This document shows positions 1 to 10,719 of a stretch of DNA of 64,000 bases, one piece after another (position 1 is the first letter of the stretch; each line of letters starts with the position of its first letter). The DNA comes from Cucumis sativus. Its lineage: Eukaryota; Streptophyta; Magnoliopsida; Cucurbitales; Cucurbitaceae. Under the pieces are notes generated by a model. The model was not told the origin of the DNA. It did no database searches and saw only the letters and a program-made list of their open reading frames with translations. The position numbers were made by a program, and so were the translations under genes. Location: NCBI RefSeq assembly GCF_000004075.3, contig NC_026655.2, positions 3,410,001-3,474,000 on the forward strand. Direction: 5' to 3'.

Positions 1-2195
1 GCAATGACACTAATAACGTTTTTTTTTTTACATTCCTAAGCTCTTAGGGAGTCGATCCAAATAGACTTCTAAACCTTAAAAAATATTTATAAAATGCATT
101 AATATCCGGCAGGTCAAGGAGATTTCAATGGCAAAAACCTCAATGAATCACTTTCAAAATCTACCCCATCAGAAGAAAAGAATATTATCAAGGAAAGGAA
201 TGGAGAATGTATAAAGCTTCCTAATCATGGAGGGTTTTTCTATTCTTTTTTCTTTGTCTACTTGTGGAGCAAACATTCCAGGTAGAAAAGACAACAAGAA
301 TAGATATTATAATGGATCCAGATCAGGATAGGTACCAATGAAAAAAACTTAGGGAAAATACTTCTTTTAGTCTTTTGGCCAAACCAGTTGGAGCGAAACA
401 AATGAAGAGGAAGAAAATGATTTGGTCTGAGTTCTAAGATCTACCCACAAAGTTTTAAAAACTTTGATCCCAGACCGGTGAGAAACTCCATCATTGAAAG
501 CCAACAAACAAATGACAAGGGGATTCAAAATCATAACATAACAACAAATATGCCTTCAACATTGATTCCCTAATCTATTTCCCATTCATTTTGATTCTGT
601 TAATCTTAGTTAGTATTTTTCTGAATGAATTAAAAAGCATATAGTGTTGAAAGGAAGAGAGAAATATTTTTTTTAAGTTTAAAAATGTTTTAAATAATAA
701 TTAAAGAACCTAATTAATGTCGTTGAGACATTTGAAACCTATTTTTCAACACTGAGAGATGTTGGCTAAATTAAAACTTTGGGACAGCATATCTACCAAA
801 GAGGCACTTCTCCAAAATAAAATAGATTCACTTACTTGAAAAATAAATTTCCCAAAGAGGTTTCTTGGAGTTAATACTTAACAGTATGTTATTCCAGCAT
901 GAGAAGCACACCTACACGGACATTATGACACATCAATTTCTTTAAAAGTAGAACATGTACATGTTAGAGACACATATTATGGGGTTGACTAAACCGTAGC
1001 TCACCCATTTCTTAAGTTGGTTGTTAAACACAACTTCGATAGTGAACACTATTGAACTTTCCTCCCTTATTCAGTAACGTCATATTCCTCTTTCTCTCTA
1101 CTTTCATATTTATCGAGGAACTCCACCCTCCTCGTTATTTCTACTTTTTACACTTATAAAGTAACTTTATATTTCCCTTTTTCTCCACTTTTTACATTTA
1201 TCACAAAGAATTCCATCTTACAATCCTACATTCAAAATATAAACATAATATTTTCATCATATTAACTCTGCTAAGTGGACCAGACGACCTGATGTGCCTA
1301 TATTGATATATTAATACTAAAGCTTGTAAACTTAACATAAAAACAAGATGTACTTCAGTAAAAACATTCAATCAATGATATTTGAAATCTTACAAGATAT
1401 AAAATTATTTAATTAGTTAAGACTAGAGGATGAAGATATCATCCTAAATTCCTAATACTACTTTAGGATTTATCAATATGTAATGAAATTTTAAGAAGAA
1501 AAAATCATAAGTTTTGGGTTAAAGTCATGTCTAACCATGTCAGAAATTGGGGGGGGGGGGGGGGGGGGGGGGGGAATTAATGCAAACATTTTAGTGTGTT
1601 TGGCTACTATACTAATTCATGCCTGCGACAATCATATTAATAACTAAATACAAGCAAAAGTCAAAATCCCCAACCTAGATCTCCATCCTCCTCTTCATGT
1701 CAGCAATCACTTTCACCATGTGAACGCGTGCTCTAAGACTAATGTTTATGAGACTGCGAAATTTGCAATGTTTTTTCCTCCAACATTAAAATGATTAAGA
1801 ATTATCTAATGCCAGAAGATTCTTAAAATTATTAATCTCCAGATTATTTTTATTGCATTCAAACTTTGAAGTGAATTTTATAAGCCCAAAGACACTATAT
1901 AATCCATCCGAACATTTCTGAACTATGATCAGTACTTTTTCTTCAAACATTTACTATCTGATGCTTTTCTTCGCCTATTTTCCCTGATATTAAAATCATT
2001 TTCATGTAGATTATACAAATTATTCAGATTTCCATTGAACTCCAAAATAGTATCAAATTTATATGTATTTAATCTAATGAGAATTTCAAAGGCAAACTGA
2101 GTCAGAAATTTGAAACCTGGAAACAACCTGAAGGAATGACAGAGTCTCGAACTGTTTTCATTAGTTACCTTTCTTCCTTGACCTACATCTCAGGT
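1..2195. other. Gene-poor AT-rich flank
   Basis: No coding exon with family similarity or believable codon structure was found on either strand. The stretch is AT-rich with short homopolymers and one long G run (listed separately). The right end, next to the stop codon of the [2Fe-2S]-TPR gene, should include that gene's 3' UTR. Short open frames here look like chance. Confidence 0.5.
1549..1574. repeat. Poly-G tract (26 G)
   Basis: An uninterrupted run of 26 G on the plus strand (poly-C on the other) lies in otherwise AT-rich DNA. It could form a G-quadruplex. The exact length may be affected by sequencing error, since long G runs are hard to read. Confidence 0.9.
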
Positions 2196-4636
2196 TTATT
2201 GTGTTCTCACAGCACTGAGCTTCTCCTGAAGTTTAGCAACTCGCGCCTATTGAAGAAATGGCGGTGAAATATTAAAATGTAACCTTCTCCCAAACAGGCA
2301 TTCCAGCAGCACTAGACAAAAACTGACTTCTTTATGCCATTTTGTAAAATTACAAGGACGGATCACTCCAAAAGGGTACAAATCTTATGATTGAAAGTGT
2401 TAATTGAGAAAATTTGATAGCAAACACTTCAGAAACTGTGCCCGGTTTGGGATCAAAAGAATTTAAAAGAAGATCATAAATGAATACTCTTGTCTGGGAA
2501 ACTGTTTTCAGAAACAGTTTTGTTTACGGTTATTATAAGAAGAAAGTAAGTTGTTCTCGGGTACAAACCGGTCATTAGTGTCAACAACATTTTGAGAACA
2601 GTTTTTTTAAAGCTAATTAATAAATTATTGAATTTTGTCCTCAAAAGCAGAAAATAGCTCCAAAATTCTTTCAGCCAATCCCAACCAACATTTCAATGGT
2701 AAACCATCTTAAATATGGTTCTGGGTGCTTCCTATAAACCAAAAGTTAATAAAATAAATAAATAAAATCCTTGGTTGGGGAGCAAATATGCTGAAAATTA
2801 GTTGGTTAAAGTGAGTCTCTTTTGTCCCAGTGATGAAATTGTCCATAGTATGCTCATATAAAGATAAGTGAATCAATACCTTGAATGACTTTGAACGACG
2901 AATTGAAGGATCAATTTCTAAAGCTGTTGAATATGATATCTCAGCCGAGTCAAAATGGTCCATAGCTAAAAATGCGTCCCCTTGGCAAATGTAAGCCTGC
3001 AAATTGAAATTAAGAAATGCATCCCAGGAATAATACGATAATCTACTCTAGAGCAAGAATCATTTCTTCTCACATCTTTTCAATTGAAGGATAAGAATTT
3101 GTAATTGTCTCAAAAGGATTGCATGTTCTACTAGTTGGTTGCATGTTTGAAGGACCTCTAAATTAGAGTTGAGCATCATCAGTCTTTTGACTTTTCAACT
3201 AAGATTTCTATTTATTTTCCTTTTTCTTCTTTAACCTTGTCCACCGCAATTACTGTTTCTTAGCATTCAATTATAATATTAACATGTAAAGATTCAAGCA
3301 TCACAAAGACTCAGGTAGCCTAACAAAATATTGATCCCCGAATAATAATTTTTGTTCACGTCCAAAATTTCCCTGTTAACCTCCAAATTTTCTTTTAGTC
3401 GACACTTAAAGTTTAGTGCTACGCAAATCTGCTTAAAAACATTTGGAGTGGAAGAGATAGGAATATAAGTAAAAAACCTTGTAGAAAATATTGAGGTACT
3501 CTCCGCAGTTGGTAGTTCCAAACAATGTCTCTTCAGTAATGATTATATTCACAACCCAGACTCGTTGAAGTGTAAACAGCCTAGTTATTTTCTCGAAACC
3601 ACCGTCTAATTTTTTTAGATGAAATGTAATGCACACAATGAATATATAAAATACTTCTCACCTCTAGATATTGAGGAGCTACTCTTAGAGCTTCATTTGC
3701 ATCTTCAAGGGCGCCAGAGTGATTCCCCAGTGCCAATCTTACGATGGACCTGAAAATTTACTAGTTCTGTGAAACTATATTTTCTGGATGCATCTGCTTT
3801 AGCAAATACATTTACAAACAATTTTTTAAGTCCAGAAATATACAAATGCTAGAAACATGCAGGATAAATCGACGAGTAACAATAATTGTCAGTGTTTACC
3901 GCCATAAGTTCAATTATAGTTACCAAACTTAGTATAAGAGGGGACAGATAGCACACGATTATATATAATATGATAGAACATAGAACTATGAGTAGAACAC
4001 CTGTCCTTGAATATTATATGGATACCTCCACATGGTTTTAAATCTATCGCCTGCAACAAATTGAAGCAGGACATCATACATAATGTATTGATCAGAACAG
4101 AATTCTCAGACCGAAGAGTGAAAAACTACGCATGAACAATATCAATATCATATCACAGAACAAAATACCTGCGAAAGAAGTAGCTCAGCCTGGGAGAAAT
4201 TCCCGTCCTCCAACTCACATTGAGCTCTCTTCCTCAGAGCAAGAGCCTCCAAACTCTTGGAGATACCAACAGAATCTGAGTCTTGACCAGATAATTGAAT
4301 GATAAGATCGGCAGCCCGAGCAGGTGTGCCACAATGGCCGACGACGAATCCATCGGGCAAAACAGCAACATTAGGGCCAGCGCCACACTTTCCTAAACAA
4401 CCGGAGGGATTGACGACAATGTTGGGAGGTGCTAGGGCGTTGAGAATTTCGAGAGCGTGAAAGGAACCTTGACGACGGCAAGTACGATTGGTGCAAACGC
4501 GAATCTCTTGGTGATGAGTTTGAGCATGAATCAAGCTACGTTTAGAAATGGAATCGGAGGAAGAAGAGAAAGAGTTGTAGTTTGGATTTGGAAGAAATGG
4601 GAGAGAACCGCAGAGGAAACACACACTTCCTTTCAT
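2196..4636 (-). CDS. Thioredoxin-like [2Fe-2S] ferredoxin with C-terminal TPR
   Basis: Five exons: 4636-4169, 4050-4001, 3749-3662, 2996-2880, 2246-2196, all with GT-AG borders, giving 257 residues. The N terminus (about 1-40) is Ser-rich with few acidic residues, as in a plastid transit peptide. Residues 45-105 form a thioredoxin-like ferredoxin fold with four cysteines at 48, 53, 80 and 84 (VCTNRTCRRQGS and GCLGKCGAGPNV), the pattern of NuoE-type and bacterial thioredoxin-like [2Fe-2S] proteins. Residues about 125-245 form TPR helices (AEISYSTALEIDP, GALEDANEALRVAP) and the end is a short basic/coiled stretch. A redox or scaffold role in the chloroplast is inference. Joining exon 2 to exon 3 in frame needs the donor at 4000, not a nearer GT at 4025. 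Confidence 0.88.
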
Positions 4637-4706
4637 TCCCCCTTTCTATCCCTTTGCTTTTGGTATTTTTTTTGTTTTAGTTCTTTCTTTCGCTTTTATT
4701 ACTGTC

Positions 4707-4722
4707 AGCGCGCGCGCGCGCC
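4707..4722. repeat. Short (CG)n tract
   Basis: An alternating GC run of about 13 bases lies about 80 bases upstream of the [2Fe-2S]-TPR start codon, inside its likely leader or promoter. Such runs are rare in AT-rich plant DNA and can adopt Z-DNA; no function is claimed. Confidence 0.6.
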
Positions 4723-5665
4723 CCTCCACGTTTCATTTTATCATTTTATCAGTGTTTGGCTTTGCATGAGCAAGAGAGATCTTACAATTTAATACATCTT
4801 TCATTTTCATTACTAAACTCCAAATTCAAAGTATGATTTCTCTTCTCTTTTAAGATTAGAATTATGGATAATCAAACATGTTCATTATTTACAAATTTAT
4901 TAGTTGGGTTTTTGGAACACCGAGCTAACTTATAAAACCAATAGATCTTATGCTAAGTTAGAAAATTTGTGTCACGTAAAGTTGTAAAATCGAACTACTT
5001 GATGAATGTGTTTGGTATTTAAATTGAGTTTGAAGTTATTGAACCCTACCAAAAAAAATTACACTTTCTTTATATATTTTAAATTATAGTTCATTATAAC
5101 ATACAACTTAACACATTAAAACATTGTTTTAACGGAAAAAAAACTCATCAAAACGATGATATTACAAATCATACATGTTAAATAAATATAGGTTGATTTG
5201 AAAGAGTATGGTCTATGAATCTAAATTTGCCTAAAACATGATGTCATCCAAAAGAAAAGAAACAGAAAAGAATACAATAACTTAGAATTATGATAATGGT
5301 GGAATTCAAAGAAATTTAAGTGAGGCAGGGGAAAACATTCTATACCACAAACAGTAAAACGAGGTCCACTACTAACATCTATACAGATAAATTTGTAGCG
5401 TTTGTAGTATTATAAAATGTGCAATGAGGCAGAAGGGCGGTGTGGGAATGGTGGGGTGAAAGTGGGAGATTGAAAAAAGGTGGTTTGATTGATAGTCTTT
5501 CTCTTATTTTAAACTGAGTTAATGGCTAACTGACGTGTTTGCAGCTGCCTCCCCACTTTGCTCCCAAGTCCCACTTCTATTTTATTTTTTCATTATCACT
5601 TTCTCTGTTTCTTTAAAATCAGATAGCGATTGGAGAATGTCTTTCAAATTCTGTGGCTAAATGCA
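4723..5665. promoter_or_regulatory. Shared divergent upstream region
   Basis: About 1 kb separates the start of the minus-strand [2Fe-2S]-TPR gene from the start of the plus-strand XTH gene. It must hold both promoters. No coding sequence was seen. I cannot assign a TATA box or specific elements with confidence. Confidence 0.4.
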
Positions 5666-6784
5666 ATGAGCTTTATCGGCTACTTCTTCATATTGCTTGT
5701 TTCTTCAGTGGTCTCTTGCACTAAGTTTGATGAATTGTTTCAATCAAATTGGGCACCAGACCATCTCCTCATTCAAGGAGATTATGCCAACTTAACACTT
5801 GACTCTCTTTCTGGTATACAACTAATTCAAACACCATGCTTCCAGTTTCATCCACCCATCTCTTTGGCTTTCATTTTGATTATTGATTTCTTTCAGGTTG
5901 TGGATATGAGTCCAAGAAGAAGTATCTGTTCGGGGAAGCCACTGTCCAAATCAAACTGGTGGAGGGCGATTCTGCAGGGATAGTTACAGCCTTCTACGTA
6001 AAATACATGCATTGATACTCAAATCCAAAACCAATTTAGTGAGATGAGTTTCACTTATTTATGTGTAAAATTACAGATGTCTTCAGAAGGGCCTAACCAT
6101 GATGAGCTAGATTTTGAGTTTCTGGGGAATGTCTCGGGAGAGCCATATTTGGTTCAGACCAATGTGTATACTAATGGCACTGGAAACAGAGAGCAGAGGC
6201 ACACTCTTTGGTTTGACCCCACAGCCGATTTCCATTCTTATTCCCTTTTCTGGAATCGACACTCTATAGTGTAAGTTGAGTGTTTTCATCAGCACACACA
6301 GACAACAGATTTGATTATTTTATCACCACTATTTTCAGTTTAACAATATCATACACTTCAGCTTAATATTTTTTTTTGCATTTATAGGTTTCTGGTGGAC
6401 AGAATTCCGATAAGAGTGTTTGAGAACAAAGAAGAAAGTGGTGTGAGTTACCCCAGGAACCAAGCCATGGGAGTTCGAGGTTCAATATGGAATGCGGATG
6501 ATTGGGCAACACAAGGAGGAAGAGTTAAAACCAATTGGAGCGATGCGCCATTTGTAGCAACATTTCGGGGTTTTGAGATAAAAGCTTGCGAGTTGGAGCC
6601 GGAGACGGAGGATGCAGAGACCAAGTGTGGACTGACGAGGCAATTCTGGTGGGACAAACCATCGTTGAGAGGGTTAAGCAGGCACAAAGCACACCAACTC
6701 AAGTGGGTTCGTGCAAGGCATTTGGTATACGATTATTGTAAAGATACTGCCAGGTTCATTGAGTTACCCAAGGAATGCGTTTAA
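5666..6784 (+). CDS. Xyloglucan endotransglucosylase/hydrolase (GH16)
   Basis: Four exons: 5666-5813, 5897-5997, 6077-6270, 6388-6784; 279 residues, usual for XTHs. XTHs cut and rejoin xyloglucan chains in the cell wall. Residues 1-18 form a signal peptide. The catalytic motif [10 protein letters not shown] is complete at 91-100, with nucleophile and acid/base glutamates, and is followed by the N-glycosylation site NVSG. The C terminus has the XET_C extension with cysteines ([27 protein letters not shown]). The start chosen is the first ATG (5666) in frame with the signal peptide; an earlier ATG at 5637 is in another frame and stops after seven codons. Both glutamates argue that it is active. 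I cannot say from sequence whether transferase or hydrolase activity dominates. Confidence 0.95.
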
Positions 6785-6929
6785 CATTTCGTGGCCCACA
6801 AAATTCACTTTTTTAAAATTGCTATTTTCATTGCATCTCCGATTTGATATCGATGATGTCATTCAACAAGAATAATTGATGGATTGCACTGGTAAATTAC
6901 GAATTTTTATATATAATTTTAACGTCAAG

Positions 6930-6938
6930 AAGAATTAC
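6930..6938 (+). repeat. Target-site duplication, left copy
   Basis: AAGAATTAC, identical to 7959-7967, directly abutting the left inverted end of the MULE. Confidence 0.9.
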
Positions 6939-7958
6939 GGGAAATTAACAAAAATAGGATAATTTTTAAGGGTTTAAAGAGTTTTAGGATGGATTTTAAA
7001 AAAGATGACATTTAGGACAAATTAACTAGGAAAAGTCTATATTACCCTTTAGTTATAAAAAAAACCTAAAAAACAATTTATGGAATTCCTTCTCCTTCTT
7101 CCTCCATTTTCTCACTTCCAAAAAGAATATTTCATTTTTCTATCTCTCTCTATCCGTATTCCATTTTTCCTCATTTTCACAAAACCTTTGATTTCCTTTT
7201 TCTTCCTTTCTCATTTTTCATTCACAAAACTACAAAAACAATGGTAGTTCCGGTGATTTCATTGTGGAACATGACTTGGTACTCGTGATCTTGCTGCGAA
7301 AATTGGATTCCGACGAGGAGGGGTAACAATTTGATTTTGAAAATAATAGTAAAAGTTTTGAAATGTGCAAGATAGGTGCGAGATGTGTACGAGATAGGTG
7401 CGAGATGTGTACGAGATAGGTGCGAGATGTGTACGAGATAGGTACGAGATGTGTACGAGATAGGTACGAGATGTGTACGAGATACGTGCCTTCAACCATT
7501 CAATGAAAATGCACAACAACAAAAGCAATCCGATCAAAACAATCCCTAAACAGAAAGTGCGTGGTTATAAAAAAAAAGACTGAGAAAGGAGAATCTTGCA
7601 TGCCGCATCTTCGATGGAGAATCTTGCACGACGCGTACAAACTGACCACCAATGGATGCCTGAACGGTTGACAACGGTAAATGAGATGCGACAGCAACTG
7701 AGAAAGGAGAAGAGTTGAAGTCGGGCTGCCCTTTGTCTTAGTAGAAGAGAAAGTGAGGGAGAAGGAGAAAGCCGCAAGAAGAGAACGTGAGGGAGAAGGA
7801 AAAGGAGAAAATGACACAAAGTTAATTTTTAGGGTTTTTTAAATTAAAGGGTAATATAGACTTTTCACAGCTCATTTGTCCTAAAAGTCTTCTTTTTTAA
7901 AATCCCATCTCAAAACTCTCACTACCCATCGAAATAATCTCATTTTTGGCAATTTCCC
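6939..7958. mobile_element. Non-autonomous Mutator-like element (MULE), 1020 bp
   Basis: Two inverted ends of about 140 bp, both starting GGGAAATT and sharing a long block (GGATTTTAAAAAAGA, AGGACAAAT, AAAAGTCTATATTACCCTTT), enclose 1020 bp. The element is flanked by a perfect 9-bp direct repeat, AAGAATTAC, at 6930-6938 and 7959-7967. A 9-bp target duplication with long terminal inverted repeats is diagnostic of Mutator-superfamily elements. No transposase is present. The interior has a pyrimidine-rich leader-like stretch, an ATG at about 7240 and a 22-bp minisatellite, and may be captured host sequence (a Pack-MULE); that is inference. It sits 155 bp past the XTH stop and 294 bp before the BTF3 stop, between two convergent genes. 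Confidence 0.9.
7371..7490. repeat. 22-bp minisatellite inside the MULE
   Basis: Five full tandem copies of a 22-bp unit begin at 7371, 7393, 7415, 7437 and 7459, with a partial sixth from 7481. Each unit is itself two related 11-mers (GATAGGTGCGA and GATGTGTACGA). The first three copies carry GGTGCG and the last two GGTACG, so copies spread by local duplication after one base change. The array is CpG-containing within an AT-rich region. Open frames across it are by-products of the repeat. Confidence 0.93.
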
Positions 7959-7967
7959 AAGAATTAC
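7959..7967 (+). repeat. Target-site duplication, right copy
   Basis: AAGAATTAC, identical to 6930-6938, directly abutting the right inverted end of the MULE. The perfect match suggests a fairly recent insertion, although the two inverted ends differ at many positions. Confidence 0.9.
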
Positions 7968-8251
7968 CAAGAATAGTAATGGACAGCATAAGTCATGAGG
8001 GAGAAGCTAAGCTCCGCAACTTTTGTTGTGTATTACCGGAGGAATGAAAGGATGATGGGATGATGGGATGATTAAAGAGTATGGCAGGGAATTGAACAAA
8101 CACACAAGTACCGATCCTCATCTCATAAAGAGAACAAGTTAAATTATGATAAGATTAAGAATTATCGAAATCATAAAAACTTGTCTGAAGCAACTCTAGG
8201 AAAGTATAAAACGGCATAAAAACAACACTCCTCTCTTTCAAAAGGATCTAT

Positions 8252-9804
8252 CTAAGAAGAACGATTTTCTTCTGCGGGAGCTTCGAAAGTCTCACCCTCA
8301 ACAAGTTCCGGAACATCATCATCCTCCTCTTGTGCATTCTTTGGATCACCACCAGCTCCAGGTACTTGCTGTTTAAACTGTTCAGCCAATTTACGCAAGT
8401 TGTCCAAGTTATCTGGACCTGAGGATAGTAGAACAAGAAGCATTATTTTGAAGTTCAAACCAACGGAATGCTCCTAACAATAAAACATAACTCGAGAGAT
8501 AACTAACGTACCCAATTGATTGATGATACCAGGCAAGATATCCTGCAATTCTGAAGTTGGGAAACGTACAAATAATTAGAATTTCGAAATAACAAAATAA
8601 AAATTAGAATGAAAGACAACCAGATGATTTCTAACGGTAATCCATTGAAGGTTGGTAAGAATAGCAGGTTCCATGAATAGTTACAATGAAAACTAATAAA
8701 ATCCACTTAAAACCAACAAGATCTCACAATTTAAACAAATAGAAGAACATTATTTTTCTATAGCCACGATCCAATTGCCCAAAACAAGAAAACATTCTCT
8801 CAAAGAAGTATATAACTACTCCCAAAGACCTTCGATGGTTGTCCAGTATGTCAAATTATATTCAAGCAATGGAAAGAAGACAATCGTGTTATAAGATTTA
8901 CAACATGGTGCAGAGATACATACTCTTTGTTTGAGGAGAACCACTAACGACCCACGTGTTTGCAGCAATAGATGCTTGAACTGGACAGAATTATTTTTTT
9001 TACAAAATTAGTTAAGAGCTATCCAAGAATGTAAACCAATAAAAATCAAGTACAATACATTGTCTAAGAAAAGTTACCCTTTGGGTTGTTGAATTGGATA
9101 ACCACATCATCCTTGAAAATGTTGACCTCCTCAATAGCAGGAATGGCATTCACCCCAATTCTCTTTAAAGTACTCTGGAGCCTTTTGTCATCAGTTGTAG
9201 TGGTCTTATGAACTGCCTTCTTCTTTCTATTGTCAAGGGCAATTGTTTGAAAATAAGAATTCAACAAATGGAATAAAGGTAATGTCTGTAGCGAATTTCA
9301 TTGGAGAGATAATAGAAAGATTATGACATGAAAAACAAATAAACAAGTACAATACACAAGAAGACTTGCCAAGTGCCAGTTACCATAAGGTAACTAAGAT
9401 GATGATATAATTGCATAACCTTGTGTAAAACTTAAAAACTTTAAATTTTAAAAAGTCATCATGTAAAGATCAGCAAGGTAAGAGAAAAACACTGAGATGG
9501 AAGTTTGGTATAACTTATTGCTTAAAATAGATTCCTACTACTATTTCTATTTTAGTTAGTATTTGTAAAAAATAAATTTAAATTAGCAAGGACACATAAT
9601 TTCTTATCACATTGCAAAGTTGAAATTTTGTAAAGTTCTTATGATCCATCAAATTTGAAGGTTATCCATGCCATCTCCTTCCATGATCAACAATAGAATG
9701 GACAAGAACTGAGTTGCAATAAATATTACAAATTACCTTCTCACAGTACCCTTTCCACCAGTGCGAACGGCACTGGCAATCTTTCTAAGCCTCTCCTGAT
9801 CCAT
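8252..9804 (-). CDS. BTF3: BTF3 / nascent polypeptide-associated complex subunit beta
   Basis: Six coding exons: 9804-9737, 9226-9078, 8980-8924, 8550-8512, 8418-8252 plus an upstream non-coding exon ending at 10511; 159 residues. The beta subunit pairs with alpha-NAC, binds ribosomes near the exit tunnel and shields nascent chains in the cytosol. The N-terminal RRKKKAVHK ribosome-binding motif lies at 22-30 and the NAC domain at about 33-98 ([39 protein letters not shown]). The tail is acidic. Coding starts directly at a splice acceptor, so the leader is carried on the separate exon. Length and all motifs are normal. The coding exons number five; the sixth exon is leader only. Confidence 0.95.
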
Positions 9805-10510
9805 CTGCACAACACCAAACAGAATTAAATCATGTCCATCATAAGTAACCCACAAAGCTGGATGCAGGGAGGAACACATCTTCGGGTATAAGTTATAACA
9901 AGAACAGAACATTTCGAATAATCCAGATATAATAAAAGTAAAATCCAAAAGCAAATAGCAGGAGCAGATACCCACCAACACTCAAGGAATTTTACAAATA
10001 TCATTTTTCATCTACTGCTCAAAAATTATGAATCCGGAAACAGATTGCACAAACAAACAAACCCACCGTACTGAGACTCAATAAGCATAGCTGCATAAGT
10101 AATAAGCATGCAGTGAACAGACCCACATCCTTCAATCATAGAAATATACCCAAAATGAAATGCAGCAATCAAAATGTCGAGATATTCCAAAAGGCTTCCC
10201 AATTAGAAGCCCAAACAAATTTGCATTAATTTAATATCGGTTAAGAAAAGGGACCCGAATGAAGAAGAAAAAAAGAACACAACCTTGCAGAAGTAGAGCA
10301 CAATAGAAAACAAAAAGAAAACCCTAGCATGCGAATAGATAGAGAAACAGGACAAACCAATCTATAAAAACATCGTCTAAACTTACAAGGCCAACCATGA
10401 GGAAAGAATAAAAGAGTCCAAGAAAAGAAGAATCGAAGAACCAAAGGGGAGAACAGATTTAAGACGAGGAATAGAAAGAGATGAAGAGCGAAGAGGAAGG
10501 AGTGAATTAC

Positions 10511-10620
10511 CTTTGGGCTAGGGTTTTGGAGTTAGGGGATAAGACTGAGGGTCGCGGAAGAAAGCGAAACTCCCGGACGGCGCTAACAGATTAATACGCC
10601 CTTTCCCTCCATATAATAAT
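10511..10620 (-). other. BTF3 leader exon
   Basis: On the minus strand the sequence ends CCCAAAG followed by the donor GTAATT at 10510. Its acceptor lies immediately before the ATG at 9804, giving a leader intron of about 700 bp. The upstream limit is an estimate. Confidence 0.6.
10518..10526 (-). promoter_or_regulatory. Telo-box in BTF3 leader
   Basis: AAACCCTAG on the minus strand fits the plant telo-box (AAACCCTAR), which is typical of translation-related and ribosomal protein genes near their transcription start. That fits a ribosome-associated chaperone gene. Confidence 0.55.
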
Positions 10621-10719
10621 AGGTTGCTAAAGCTACGAACTGATCCACCAAAACCAAAAAAAGAAAGGAAAGAAACACACATCTTGATCCAACGGTTCAT
10701 AGATTACTTCAGATAAATC

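Noticed and set aside
4001-4026. Nearer donor (GT at 4025) for exon 2 of the [2Fe-2S]-TPR gene
   Set aside because: Using it throws exon 3 into a frame with an early stop, while the donor at 4000 gives the continuous TPR sequence.
5637-5660. Earlier ATG for the XTH gene
   Set aside because: It is out of frame with the signal peptide and stops after seven codons; it could at most act as a tiny upstream frame.
7230-7819. Several overlapping minus-strand open frames with HISYLSRTHL-type repeats
   Set aside because: They are translations of the 22-bp minisatellite and pyrimidine strings inside the MULE, with no independent support.
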